Assembly (NCBI GenBank): GCA_916613615.1
Contig: OU744732.1
Location: forward strand, 32,325,950 to 32,389,949
Direction of reading: 5' to 3'
Source of the DNA: Steromphala cineraria
Taxonomy: Eukaryota; Mollusca; Gastropoda; Trochida; Trochidae
Length of the DNA: 64,000 nucleotides
In this document: positions 47,769 through 61,109 of the stretch, one piece after another
Layout: each line of letters opens with the position of its first letter
How positions within the stretch are numbered: position 1 is the stretch's first letter
Translations under genes and position numbers: made by a program
Notes under the pieces: generated by a model
Databases searched by the model: none
The model's input: the letters and a program-made list of their open reading frames with translations, nothing else
Told to the model about the DNA's origin: nothing

Positions 47769-48060
47769 AGGCTATTTACAAAATGATTTGCGTAATATTA
47801 AAGCATGGTGAATATAAAGTGCAATTTGAAATTGTAGGATAGGTTCTTTGCAAGATAACAACTTCTTGAAAAAATAAATGGTATTGAAATTTGACAGTGG
47901 TAGATATTTATCTCTAAGCTGATAATAAATAGGGCAGACGTATAGAAAGTGGTACTCATTTTCGACGGCGTTTTTACGAACTTTACATCGTCTTGCTAAT
48001 TCCTCAATACCGAGGTATCTACCTTTATTCACTTGAAGATCGTTTATAAGTTCCGTTTAC
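47769..48060 (-). pseudogene. C-terminal tail of a non-LTR retrotransposon ORF2
   Basis: The minus-strand frame reads NKGRYLGIEELARRCK, then ENEYHFLYVCPIYYQLRDKY. The (D/E)EYHFL..CP signature is the zinc-knuckle-like region after the reverse transcriptase in a large group of invertebrate LINEs. The second cysteine of the first CxxC pair is R. Only the last ~90 codons remain. It is distantly related in sequence to the plus-strand tail in the 4.7-kb units. Confidence 0.7.
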
Positions 48061-50686
48061 CAGAAGTGTTTGATAACAACTTGAATATTACTATCCACTT
48101 AAGGCAATGGGTTGTGTGAGTACATTTAATACGATAACTTTTAAAAACATGTAACTTTGATTTAGATACAAACAAATAAACTGACGTTTTTTCTACGTTT
48201 CAATTCAAACATTGCCTTGCATGTCACTTTTGTAAAGACGTGAAACAATGTAACGTTAATAAATGATAAATCTGAAAGCTTGTTCATTATATACCTAAAG
48301 TAATTATTGCCTTCAGATAAAAGCCAATATTTACATAACCCTATATTGAAATGAATTAATTTCCATGTGCCTTTTGAAATTTCACAAAGAAGAAGCATTT
48401 ACTACATTCACTGTTTCAGCATTTTAAAGTATTTCTTATCTTATACAAAAAAGGTATATATATCACAAAGATATGATTTTTAAATTTCTAATTAGCGAAC
48501 ACAAAACATGCTTAACAAATAACATAATTTGATAACACATGAAATATGTCTTAAAATTGAAGGTCTTGGATATCACGGAGTATTGTTTAATATTGAAGTT
48601 ATGACTCAGTATTATGACATCGCAAGCATAATTGCACTGTTGATACTCACTATTTTGTTATTAACCCTTGGCTGACACCACGTATAACACCTTCCAGTAC
48701 TCTAATGAGTTCATGCTACTTACGTCACACATGCATGCAATAGGTGAGATTAAGTGTGTTGTGTGTGGCACGAAAAAAGCTAATTAGCTTTAAGGCAACT
48801 GTTGTCTTTGGCCTACATATTGTGCAGAGAAATATATGGCATTTTTTGTTTCTCAAATATTTTCAGGTGTGACAAGTTAAATAAATATCCGCGAGAAATG
48901 ACACTTTCATTAAATAATCAATTCATTTATAGTGACAACATCTATTTTGAGTGCGCATTAGAGAGTCCTTGTACTATCCTAAAATCACTATATTCAGTAT
49001 TTCGTTATAAGGCAGATAAATATATGTTAAAATGTCAAAAACAATTAAATACATAGTTGGAAATACATGTAGGACATACCAGGAAAGGATGCATCTTTCT
49101 AGTATAACATGACTTGTGTGTCACCATTAAATTACCTTTGATAAGACTTCTTGAAATTTCTAATTAATTTTAGGGCTTCCTTTAAGTTTTGTTTCCAAAC
49201 TTTATACCAAAGAAAACTATCAGAAATCAAAGGGACTGTTTAGGAGATATAAATGATCACAGTTGTGGTAAATGAATTAATTTCCGGTCTAATTAACACA
49301 AAAACTTTGCTTACATATGTAGGTTACATTGTATGTTTCTTTGGAATTTCATAACATGCTAATAATTATCATCTTATTTTGATATTCCCTATGTGGATGA
49401 AAATGAATGTCCGACATTTCAAATCATCAGAAAGTTATATTTCTGCAATATGTGTTTTATCATAACATAATCATAAGCAAATGATTTCCACAATTTCAAT
49501 GATTTTGCCTTTTGCATTACGTCAATACTCTATCAACAATGAAATAAAATACCTACTTTTGACGATTAACATACCCTTGAATAGTCAGACAGGACTTGAT
49601 CATTTAAATGGGAGAGAAGGAAGTTACTTCATTTTCTGAAAATGGAGGCTTTTCTTTCCCTTGGATATCAATACCTTCATTTGCTTACTTAAAAGAAGAT
49701 TAAACTAACACAATTGTTACCTTTTGATATGTTGTTTAACTCGAGGATGTGAGAAATAAGTTTCTTCAACTTTGAGATTGTTATGGTATTTGTTGTAAAC
49801 TTGCCAAACTAAAAAATCATGAATAAAAAATAATTATTAATCTATGATACGAAAAAATGTCTACTAGATCTCATCTTAATGAAACTGTAGTATAGTCTTT
49901 TAAGCTCATAATATTAGTTAAACATGATAGTTTTGTCACTTTGCAATAAGGTCTGAACATTTTAAACAGCAAATGTCTGTTATGGATGTTTTTGAAATCT
50001 GCACAATGACATCTTATTTCCTCTTTAATCATAATGTTGAAATGTTTCAGGCAATAATCTTGTTGTCTGCAATAGACGTGGAACTCATTAGTATTTGTGA
50101 TGTTATTGTTAGATCTTGAGGTTAACAGTTAGGTTCTTGATAATTCTAGGCTTGTTGAATTAACTTCGTTGATAGAAGAACATTGATATTTTCGATCACA
50201 CATTTAAATGCTGTTTAAGATAAGGGAAAACAGAATGCATTTCCTAAAAGTTTTAATCAGAGCTACTGAACTTCGTTCAAAAAGGATAATATTTGAAGTT
50301 TTCTAATGACAGTAAAGCCGAATAAGGTGTATACCCTGGGCTTGTCTGTGTCAGATATGACTTTATGATGTAGAAAGTACAATCACTAACTCAATAAAAA
50401 TGAAGAATAACAAATTTTGTTTCAAAGCAATTACATGCTGAATCGGTCATCCTTCTTAAATGATTAACTACGGACAAGGTATGACTTATTTTAGAAGTAA
50501 TATAATGGAACCAATAAGGTTAAGAAGGTTTTTTTTACCCTTTATTGTTAATTAATCAAGCGTGGTGTGGTGTGTTTAGTTAGTTCGTGTTGGCCCATAG
50601 CATCATTTGTTAACAAGAGTTGACGGATCATATCATTAACCTCTATCTACGGAAGCATCCTAGTGCCACAGTGAGAATTGTTTTTA

Positions 50687-51260
50687 TCTCCTAATTAGGA
50701 GATACTATCTCCTAATTAGGAGATACAAACTCCTAATTAGGACTTAGTTATCACCTAATTAGGACTTAGTTATCACCTAATTAGGACTTACTTATCACCT
50801 AATTAAGACTTAGATATCACCTACTTAGGACTTAGTTATCACCTAATTAGGAGATACTATCTCCTAATTAGGAGATACTAACTCCTAATTAGGACTTAGT
50901 TATCACCTAATTAGGACTTAGATATCACCTACTTAGGACTTAGTTATCACCTAATTAGGAGATACTATCTCCTAATTAGGAGATACTAACTCCTAATTAG
51001 GACTTAGTTATCACCTAATTAGGACTTAGTTATCACCTAATTAGGACTTAGTTATCACCTTATTAGGACTTAGTTATCACCTAATTAGGACTTAGATATC
51101 ACCTACTTAGGACTTAGTTATCACCTAATTAGGAGATACTTACTCCTAATTACGAGAAACTAAGTCCTAATTACGAGATACTAAGTCCTAATTAGGACTT
51201 AGCTATCACCTAATTAGTACTTAGCTTTCACCTAATTAGGACTTATTATCTACCTATTAG
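50687..51260 (+). repeat. 21-22-bp minisatellite, left arm
   Basis: Alternating CCTAATTAGGACTTAGTTAT-CA and CTCCTAATTAGGAGATA-type units. CCTAATTAGG is palindromic, and CTCCTAATTAGGAG is a 14-bp perfect palindrome. Every unit contains TAATTA or a one-base variant, the core homeodomain binding site. Confidence 0.93.
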
Positions 51261-52016
51261 GTGATTGCTAGGTCTAACTTCTAATGACCGATAACGCCCA
51301 TACTTTAAAAGTATATTATACATGATCTATGCTATAAAAGACTCACAAAAGCACTAAAGATCATAATATATTTTGTCTTTCATATAATAATAAAAGTTTA
51401 GGAGAAAGTTTATAGACTCGTGGAAAACATTATTGACCGAGGACGAAGTCCGAGGTCAATATTGTTTTCCTCAGGTCAATAAAACATTCACCATTGCATA
51501 ATTGTTTTATTATTCAGAGATACAAAAACGAAAAGACAACAAAAACTACGGCTAACTATGGGAATTTGGTTCGATTCTGATCATGACGTCATTGTCCACT
51601 TGTCCCAAAGCAAATTGAACCTTATTGCTGTAGATCACGTAGTCTTTTTTGTATTTTCCTTTTTGTATCAAAGCGTAATAAAATAACTGTGAACTGGTGA
51701 ATTCGGTCCAGCCCTCTTTCTATGAACCCGAGGAAAACAATATTGACCTCTGACTTCGTCCTTGGTCAATATTGTTTCCTCAAATCCATTAACTTTGTCC
51801 TCGGTCAATATTGTTTTCCTAGGGTCCATAAAACAGGTATAGACCTCATCACCAGTCAATATTTATAATGTCATTTATTTCATTCAACTTATCAAACTAC
51901 ATTGTAAATATTTGTAAAAGGATAAAAATATATAGGTCTGCAGATGGGCGTGTACATAAGTAAAAAAGGTTAACTTTTGAATGACCTCCATGCTGAATAA
52001 AGTTTTGATTGATTGA

Positions 52017-52290
52017 AGTCCTAATAAGGAGATACTTATGTCCTATTTAGGAGGTAGTATCTCCTAATTAGGAGTTAGTATCTCCTAATTAGGTGATAAC
52101 TAAGTCCTAATTACGTAATAGATAAGTCCTAATAAGGAGTTACTTATGTCCTAATTAGGAGTTAGTATCTCCTAATTAGGTGATAACTAAGTCCTAATTA
52201 CGTAATAGATAAGTCCTAATAAGGAGTTACTTATGTCCTAATTAGGAGTTAGTATCTCCTTATTAGGTGATAGTATCTCCTAATTAGGAG
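52017..52290 (-). repeat. 21-22-bp minisatellite, right arm (inverted)
   Basis: CCTAATTAGGTGATAACTAA-type units are the reverse complement of the left-arm unit. About 12 units, less than half of the left arm, and more interrupted (GTCCTAATTACGTAATAGAT variants). Confidence 0.92.
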
Positions 52291-52852
52291 ATAAAAAAAT
52301 TCTCACTGTGGCACTAGGATGCTTCCGTATCTATCTGATCCAATGTTCTTCACCAGGGTATTTTCTGATCTATCATATCGGAAGTAATGTCCAAATGTTA
52401 TTGAAAGAAAACAAAGTGTGGTCACAAACGCCGTTGCAAATCAGAACATTTAAAAACATATTGCACCTAAGTTCTTTACATGATGTGATGTCAAGAACAG
52501 ACAACTGTTAAATGTAGAGTGGCTGCTAATTGTGTTCTCTCGAGGGAAAAAGTTGTGTACCTTGGTGTCACCCTGCTGTTTCATTCTTTTAGATCTTTCA
52601 GCTAATATTGGTTTACAAACGGTACCGACGTCACATATAGATACAGTTCAAAATGGTGGTACACTTATTCAATTTCAAGCATACCATGTTAAAACAACAG
52701 AAACAAACTTCAGAATAACCAGCACCTCACGCGTGAGAAGCTGTCTATCGTTTTTCTATCTGCCAATCGTGACCTCTGCATGTCGATTCGTTTTAAAACA
52801 TGCAATTTCCCTGAAGCAATAATAGCAAAGAAAGACAGTGGTAATATATTTT

Positions 52853-53026
52853 TCACGCTTCAGATGTTCGTCACATGACCTTTGTATTGAGACAGGGCGC
52901 TATGTGAGCATAGCTCATGAAGAAAGAATATGTAATCCTTGTCACTTGAATATAATAGAAGATGAATACCATTTTTTATTTTATCCCCTGTTTATTCACA
53001 TCTTAGGGAAAATACCCTTATATTAA
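52853..53026 (+). pseudogene. LINE ORF2 C-terminal tail in unit A
   Basis: The frame reads CSSHDLCIETGRYVSI, ERICNPCHLN and EDEYHFLFYP. This is the post-RT region of invertebrate non-LTR elements, with CxxC present. The cysteine that normally follows HFL..CP is Y. A stop follows soon after. There is no upstream RT domain. Confidence 0.7.
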
Positions 53027-53066
53027 CAAATTCACTTCAATTAGAGTAAGAGGTAAGATCATTGTT

Positions 53067-53080
53067 TCACTGTGGCACTA
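53067..53080 (+). repeat. isolated foldback-TIR-like 14-mer
   Basis: TCACTGTGGCACTA is identical to a stretch of the foldback element's right terminus (TCTCACTGTGGCACTAGG). It recurs at the same place in unit B (57768-57781). It may be the end of a second, decayed element. Confidence 0.5.
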
Positions 53081-55347
53081 TGACGTCAGCAACAAAAACA
53101 AAATCAGCAACAACCCGTCATTGAGGACATTCTTACATATTAAACATATTTAACAGTATAACATAATTTGATAACGCATGAAATATGTCTAAAAGAAAAT
53201 TTAAGGCCTTGTTTACCATAGAGTATTGTATAATAATGAAGCTAGGACTCAGTATGTAAAAGTAGTACAGTATTATGACATCACAAGCAGAATAATTGCG
53301 TTGTTGATACTCACCATCTTGTTATTAACCCTCAGCTGACACCGTGTATAACACCTTCCAGTACTCTAATGAGTTCATGCTACTTACGTCACACATGCAT
53401 GCACTAGGTGAGATTAATTGTGTTGTCTGTGGCACGGCAAAAGCTAATTAACTTTGAGGCAACTGTTGTTGTCTTTGGTCCACATATTTTGCAGGGAAAT
53501 ATATGGTATATTTTGTTTTTCCAATATTTTCATACGTTACAAGTTTGATAAATATCCGCTAGAAACGAAACTTTCATTAAGTAATCAATTCATTTATAGT
53601 GACAACATCTATTTTGAAAGAGTGCGCATTATAGAGTCCTGGTACTATCCTAAAATCACTATATTCAGTATTTCGTTATAAAGGCAGATAAATATATGTT
53701 CAAATGTCAAAAACAATTAATACATAGTTGGAAATACATGTATGACATACCAGGAAAGGATGCATCTTCGTATATACCTGTAATATGGCTTGTGTGTCAC
53801 CATTAAATTACCTTTGACTTCTTGAAATATGTAATTAAATTTACGTCTTCCTTTAAGTTTTGTTTCAAAACGTTTATACCAAAGAAAACATGAAAATAAC
53901 ATAAATCAAAGGGATTGTTTAGGAGATGTAAATGATCACAGTTGTAGTATATGAAGTAATTTCCGGTCTAATAATTATTAACACAAAAACTTTGCTTACA
54001 TATGTAGGTTATGTTTCTTTGGAATTTCATAACATGCTAATAATTATCATCTTATTATGATATTCCCTATGTTGATGAAAATATCAAAGATCCGATATTT
54101 CAAATCATCAGAATGTTATATTCCTGCAATATGTGTTTTATCATAACATAATCATATGCAAATGTTAATGATTTCCACAATTCCAATGATTTTGTTCTTT
54201 CCTTTCGCATTACGTCAATACTCTATCAATCATGAAATAAAAGATCTACTTTCGACGATTAACATACCCTTGAATAGTCAGACAGGACTTCATCAAATAA
54301 ATGGGATAGGAGGAGAAACTCACTTCAGTTTCTGAAAATCGAGGCTTTTCTTTCCATTAAATATCAATACCATCATATGCTTACTTGAAAGAATATTAAA
54401 CTAACATAATTGTTACCTTTTGATATATTGTTTAACTCGAGGATGTGAGAAATAAGTTTCTTCAACTTTGAGATTGTTATGGTATTTGTTGTAAACTTGC
54501 CAAACTAAAAAATCATGAATAAAAAATAATTATTAATCTATGATAAGAAAAAATGTCTACTAGATCTCATCTTAATGAAACTCTAGTATAGTCTTTTAAG
54601 CTCATAATATTAGTTAAACGTGATAGTTTGTCACTTTGCAATAAGGGTTGAACATTCAAATGTTCAGCAAATGTCTGTTATGGATGTTTTCTTGAAATCT
54701 GCACAATGACATCTTATTTCCTCTTTAATCATTGTCTTGAAATGTTTCAAGCATTAATCTTGTTGTCTGCAATAGACGTGGAACTCATTAGTATTAATGA
54801 TGTTATTGTTAGATCTTGAGGTTAACAGTTAGGTTCTTGATAATTTTCGGCTTGTTGAATTAACTTCGTTGATAGAAGGACATTGATATTTTAGATCACA
54901 CATTTAAATGCTGTTTAAGATAAGGGAAAACAGAATGCATTTCCTAAAAGTTTTAATCAGAGGTACTGAACTTCGTTCAAAAAGGATAATATTTGAAGTT
55001 TTCTAATGACAGTAAAGCCGAATAAGGTGTATACCCTGGGCTTGTCTGTGTCAGATATGACTTTATGATGTAGAAAGTACAATCACTAACTCAATAAAAA
55101 TGAAGAATAACAAATTTTGTTTCAAAGCAATTACATGCTGAATCGGTCATCCTTCTTAAATGACTAACTACGGACAAGGTATGACTTATTTTAGAAGTAA
55201 TATAATGGAACCAATAAGGTTAAGAAGGTTTTTTTTACCCTTTATTGTTAATTAATCAAGCGTGGTGTGGTGTGTTTAGTTAGTTCGTGTTGGCCCATAG
55301 CATCATTTGTTAACAAGAGTTGACGGATCATATCATTAACCTCTATC

Positions 55348-57030
55348 TACGGAAGCATCCTAGTGCCACAGTGAGAATTTTTTTTATCTCCTAATTAGGA
55401 GATGCTATCTCCTAATTAGGAGATACAAACTCCTAATTAGGACTTAGTTATCACCTAATTAGGACTTAGTTATCACCTAATTAGGACTTACTTATCACCT
55501 AATTAGGACTTAGATATCACCTACTTAGGACTTAGTTATCACCTAATTAGGAGATACTATCTCCTAATTAGGAGATACTAACTCCTAATTAGGACTTAGT
55601 TATCACCTAATTAGGACTTAGATATCACCTACTTAGGACTTAGTAATCACCTAATTAGGAGATACTATCTCCTAATTAGGAGATACTAACTCCTAATTAG
55701 GACTTAGTTATCACCTAATTAGGACTTAGTTATCACCTAATTAGGACTTAGTTATCACCTTATTAGGACTTAGTTATCACCTAATTAGGACTTAGATATC
55801 ACCTACTTAGGACTTAGTTATCACCTAATTAGGAGATACTTACTCCTAATTACGAGAAACTAAGTCCTAATTACGAGATACTAAGTCCTAATTAGGACTT
55901 AGCTATCACCTAATTAGTACTTAGCTTTCACCTAATTAGGACTTATTATCTACCTATTAGGTGATTGCTAGGTCTATCTTCTAATGACCGATAACGCCCA
56001 TACTTTAAAAGTATATTATACATGATCTATGCTATAAAAGACTCACAAAAGCACTAAAGATCATAATATATTTTGTCTTTCATATAATAATAAAAGTTTA
56101 GGAGAAAGTTTATAGACTCGTGGAAAACATTATTGACCGAGGACGAAGTCCGAGGTCAATATTGTTTTCCTCAGGTCAATAAAACATTCACCATTGCATA
56201 ATTGTTTTATTATTCAGAGATACAAAAACGAAAAGACAACAAAAACTACGGCTAACTATGGGAATTTGGTTCGATTCTGATCATGACGTCATTGTCCACT
56301 TGTCCCAAAGCAATTGAACCTTATTGCTGTAGATCACGTAGTCTTTTTCGTATTTTCCTTTTTGTATCAAAGCGTAATAAAATAACTGTGAACTGGTGAA
56401 TTCGGTCCAGCCCTCTTTCTATGAACCCGAGGAAAACAATATTGACCTCTGACTTCGTCCTTGGTCAATATTGTTTCCTCAAATCCATTAACTTTGTCCT
56501 CGGTCAATATTGTTTTCCTAGGGTCCATAAAACAGGTATAGACCTCATCACCAGTCAATATTTATAATGTCATTTATTTCATTCAACTTATCAAACTACA
56601 TTGTAAATATTTGTAAAAGGATAAAAATATATAGGTCTGCAGATGGGCGTGTACATAAGTAAAAAAGGTTAACTTTTAAATGACCTCCATGCTGAATAAA
56701 GTTTTGATTGATTGAAGTCCTAATAAGGAGATACTTATGTCCTATTTAGGAGGTAGTATCTCCTAATTAGGAGTTAGTATCTCCTAATTAGGTGATAACT
56801 AATTCCTAATTACGTAATAGATAAGTCCTAATAAGGAGTTACTTATGTCCTAATTAGGAGTTAGTATCTCCTAATTAGGTGATAACTAAGTCCTAATTAC
56901 GTAATAGATAAGTCCTAATAAGGAGTTAATTATGTCCTAATTAGGAGTTAGTATCTCCTTATTAGGTGATAGTATCTCCTAATTAGGAGATAAAAAAAAA
57001 TTCTCACTGTGGCACTAGGATGCTTCCGTA
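55348..57030. mobile_element. foldback-type DNA element, copy in unit B
   Basis: Same structure and near-identical sequence to 50648-52329, with the same flanks. It was therefore copied by the tandem duplication, not by a new insertion. Small length differences occur in the T/A runs next to the TIRs. Confidence 0.85.
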
Positions 57031-57553
57031 TCTATCTGATCCAATGTTCTTCACCAGGGTATTTTCTGATCTATCATATCGGAAGTAATGTCCAAATGTT
57101 ATTGAAAGAAAACAAAGTGTGGTCACAAACGCCGTTGCAAATCAGAACATTTAAAAACATATTGCACCTAAGTTCTTTACATGATGTGATGTCAAGAACA
57201 GACAACTGTTAAATGTAGAGTGGCTGCTAATTGTGTTCTCTCGAGGGAAAAAGTTGTGTACCTTGGTGTCACCCTGCTGTTTCATTCTTTTAGATCTTTC
57301 AGCTAATATTGGTTTACAAACGGTACCGACGTCACATATAGATACAGTTCAAAATGGTGGTACACTTATTCAATTTCAAGCATACCATGTTAAAACAACA
57401 GAAACAAACTTCAGAATAACCAGCACCTCACGCGTGAGAAGCTGTCTATCGTTTTTCTATCTGCCAATCGTGACCTCTGCATGTCGATTCGTTTTAAAAC
57501 ATGCAATTTCCCTGAAGCAATAATAGCAAAGAAAGACAGTGGTAATATATTTT

Positions 57554-57727
57554 TCACGCTTCAGATGTTCGTCACATGACCTTTGTATTGAGACAGGGCG
57601 CTATGTGAGCATAGCTCATGAAGAAAGAATATGTAATCCTTGTCACTTGAATATAATAGAAGATGAATACCATTTTTTATTTTATCCCCTGTTTATTCAC
57701 ATCTTAGGGAAAATACCCTTATATTAA
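57554..57727 (+). pseudogene. LINE ORF2 C-terminal tail in unit B
   Basis: Same frame and residues as 52853-53026 (CIETGRYVSI, ERICNPC, EDEYHFLFYP). Carried by the tandem unit. Confidence 0.7.
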
Positions 57728-57850
57728 CAAATTCACTTCAATTAGAGTAAGAGGTAAGATCATTGTTTCACTGTGGCACTATGACGTCAGCAACAAAAAC
57801 AAAATCAGCAACAACCCGTCATTGAGGACATTCTTACATATTAAACATAT

Positions 57851-60800
57851 TTAACAGTATAACATAATTTGATAACGCATGAAATATGTCTAAAAGAAAA
57901 TTTAAGGCCTTGTTTACCATAGAGTATTGTATAATAATGAAGCTAGGACTCAGTATGTAAAAGTAGTACAGTATTATGACATCACAAGCAGAATAATTGC
58001 GTTGTTGATACTCACCATCTTGTTATTAACCCTCAGCTGACACCGTGTATAACACCTTCCAGTACTCTAATGAGTTCATGCTACTTACGTCACACATGCA
58101 TGCACTAGGTGAGATTAATTGTGTTGTCTGTGGCACGGCAAAAGCTAATTAACTTTGAGGCAACTGTTGTTGTCTTTGGTCCACATATTTTGCAGGGAAA
58201 TATATGGTATATTTTGTTTTTCCAATATTTTCATGTGTTACAAGTTTGATAAATATCCGCTAGAAACGAAACTTTCATTAAGTAATCAATTCATTTATAG
58301 TGACAACATCTATTTTGAAAGAGTGCGTATTATAGAGTCCTGGTACTATCCTAAAATCACTATATTCAGTATTTCGTTATAAAGGCAGATAAATATATGT
58401 TCAAATGTCAAAAACAATTAATACATAGTTGGAAATACATGTATGACATACCAGGAAAGGATGCATCTTCGTATATACCTGTAATATGGCTTGTGTGTCA
58501 CCATTAAATTACCTTTGACTTCTTGAAATATGTAATTAAATTTACGTCTTCCTTTAAGTTTTGTTTCAAAGTGTTTATACCAAAGAAAACATGAAAATAA
58601 CAGAAATCAAAGGGATTGTTTAGGAGATGTAAATGATCACAGTTGTAGTATATGAAGTAATTTCCGGTCTAATAATTATTAACACAAAAACTTTGCTTAC
58701 ATATGTAGGTTATGTTTCTTTGGAATTTCATAACATGCTAATAATTATCATCTTATTATGATATTCCCTATGTTGATGAAAATATCAAAGATCCGATATT
58801 TCAAATCATAAGAATGTTATATTCCTGCAATATGTGTTTTATCATAACATAATCATATGCAAATGTTAATGATTTCCACAATTCCAATGATTTTGTTCTT
58901 TCCTTTCGCATTACGTCAATACTCTATCAATCATGAAATAAAAGATCTACTTTCGACGATTAACATACCCTTGAATAGTCAGACAGGACTTCATCAAATA
59001 AATGGGATAGGAGGAGAAACTCACTTCAGTTTCTGAAAATCGAGGCTTTTCTTTCCATTAAATATCAATACCATCATATGCTTACTTGAAAGAATATTAA
59101 ACTAACATAATTGTTACCTTTTGATATATTGTTTAACTCGAGGATGTGAGAAATAAGTTTCTTCAACTTTGAGATTGTTATGGTATTTGTTGTAAACTTG
59201 CCAAACTAAAAAATCATGAATAAAAAATAATTATTAATCTATGATAAGAAAAAATGTCTACTAGATCTCATCTTAATGAAACTCTAGTATAGTCTTTTAA
59301 GCTCATAATATTAGTTAAACGTGATAGTTTGTCACTTTGCAATAAGGGTTGAACATTCAAATGTTCAGCAAATGTCTGTTATGGATGTTTTCTTGAAATC
59401 TGCACAATGACATCTTATTTCCTCTTTAATCATTGTCTTGAAATGTTTCAAGCATTAATCTTGTTGTCTGCAATAGACGTGGAACTCATTAGTATTAATG
59501 ATGTTATTGTTAGATCTTGAGGTTAACAGTTAGGTTCTTGATAATTTTCGGCTTGTTGAATTAACTTCGTTGATAGAAGGACATTGATATTTTAGATCAC
59601 ACATTTAAATGCTGTTTAAGATAAGGGAAAACAGAATGCATTTCCTAAAAGTTTTAATCAGAGGTACTGAACTTCGTTCAAAAAGGATAATATTTGAAGT
59701 TTTCTAATGACAGTAAAGCCGAATAAGGTGTATACCCTGGGCTTGTCTGTGTCAGATATGACTTTATGATGTAGAAAGTACAATCACTAACTCAATAAAA
59801 ATGAAGAATAACAAATTTAGTTTCAAAGCAATTACATGCTGAATCGGTCATCCTTCTTAAATGATTAACTACGGACAAGGTATGACTTATTTTAGAAGTA
59901 ATATAATGGAACCAATAAGGTTAAGAAGGTTTTTTAACCCTTTATTGTTAATTAATCAAGCGTGGTGTGGTGTGTTTAGTTAGTTCGTGTTGGCCCATAG
60001 CATCATTTGTTAACAAGAGTTGACGGATCATATCATTAACCTCTATCTACGGAAGCATCCTAGTGCCACAGTGAGAATTTTTTTTATCTCCTAATTAGGA
60101 GATGCTATCTCCTAATTAGGAGATACAAACTCCTAATTAGGACTTAGTTATCACCTAATTAGGACTTAGTTATCACCTAATTAGGACTTACTTATCACCT
60201 AATTAGGACTTAGATATCACCTACTTAGGACTTAGTTATCACCTAATTAGGAGATACTATCTCCTAATTAGGAGATACTAACTCCTAATTAGGACTTAGT
60301 TATCACCTAATTAGGACTTAGATATCACCTACTTAGGACTTAGTTATCACCTAATTAGGAGATACTATCTCCTAATTAGGAGATACTAACTCCTAATTAG
60401 GACTTAGTTATCACCTAATTAGGACTTAGTTATCACCTAATTAGGACTTAGTTATCACCTTATTAGGACTTAGTTATCACCTAATTAGGACTTAGATATA
60501 ACCTACTTAGGACTTAGTTATCACCTAATTAGGAGATACTTACTCCTAATTACGAGAAACTAAGTCCTAATTACGAGATACTAAGTCCTAATTAGGACTT
60601 AGCTATCACCTAATTAGTACTTAGCTTTCACCTAATTAGGACTTATTATCTACCTATTAGGTGATTGCTAGGTCTAACTTCTAATGACCGATAACGCCCA
60701 TACTTTAAAAGTATATTATACATGATCTATGCTATAAAAGACTCACAAAAGCACTAAAGATCATAATATATTTTGTCTTTCATATAATAATAAAAGTTTA

Positions 60801-61109
60801 GGAGAAAGTTTATAGACTCGTGGAAAACATTATTGACCGAGGACGAAGTCCGAGGTCAATATTGTTTTCCTCAGGTCAATAAAACATTCACCATTGCATA
60901 ATTGTTTTATTATTCAGAGATACAAAAACGAAAAGACAACAAAAACTACGGCTAACTATGGGAATTTGGTTCGATTCTGATCATGACGTCATTGTCCACT
61001 TGTCCCAAAGCAATTGAACCTTATTGCTGTAGATCACGTAGTCTTTTTCGTATTTTCCTTTTTGTATCAAAGCGTAATAAAATAACTGTGAACTGGTGAA
61101 TTCGGTCCA
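57851..61109 (+). repeat. 4.7-kb tandem array, unit C, deleted at its right end
   Basis: It follows B closely until GAATTCGGTCCA (ending 61109), inside the centre of the foldback element. It then jumps directly to the start of the next unit (CATATCTAACAGTATAAC). About 1.44 kb is missing: the right foldback arm, the LINE tail and the end piece. At most 1-2 bp of microhomology is at the join. Confidence 0.95.
60048..61109. mobile_element. foldback-type DNA element, right half deleted, copy in unit C
   Basis: Left TIR, complete left minisatellite arm and part of the centre are present. The right arm and TIR were lost at the C/D junction. Confidence 0.85.

Larger units (their letters stand above)
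50648..52329. mobile_element. foldback-type DNA element with minisatellite arms, copy in unit A
   Basis: ~1.68 kb. Terminal inverted repeats of ~32 bp start TACGGAAGCATCCTAGTGCC and include CACAGTGAGAATT. Inside them, the left arm (about 50687-51260) is ~26 units of a 21-22-bp repeat around CCTAATTAGG. The right arm (about 52017-52290) is ~12 units of the same repeat in inverse orientation. The ~750-bp centre has palindromes with GGTCAATATTGTTTTCC. TCTATC flanks both sides. This is compatible with a 6-bp duplication, or 8 bp with one mismatch (ACGG..CCGT ends). The layout recalls Foldback/Galileo-type elements. No transposase is present. Confidence 0.85.
48505..53150 (+). repeat. 4.7-kb tandem array, unit A
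   Basis: It begins near AACATAATTTGATAAC (48521). The next units have the same anchor at 53160, 57861 and 61125. The first ~1.7 kb differs from B and C by many substitutions and small indels and shares variants with D (for example TTCAGGTGTGACAAGTTAAA). From about 50200 onward it is nearly identical to B. The order is flank, foldback element (50648-52329), LINE tail (52853-53026), end piece. Confidence 0.95.
53151..57850 (+). repeat. 4.7-kb tandem array, unit B
   Basis: A full 4701-bp unit, almost identical to C over their common part with only scattered single-base differences. It carries the complete foldback element (55348-57030) and the LINE tail. Short open frames in it are repeated unchanged in the neighbouring units because the DNA is identical, not from visible coding constraint. 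Confidence 0.96.

Noticed and set aside
50687..51260. CRISPR array
   Set aside because: Repeats are contiguous 21-22-bp minisatellite units without unique spacers, in a eukaryotic transposon.
53454..53681. 75-codon frame conserved in units A-D as a gene of the 4.7-kb unit
   Set aside because: Its conservation in B and C is from recent duplication. In A and D the frame is altered by indels (loss of GAAAGA in A, changed start region), so protein-level constraint is not evident.
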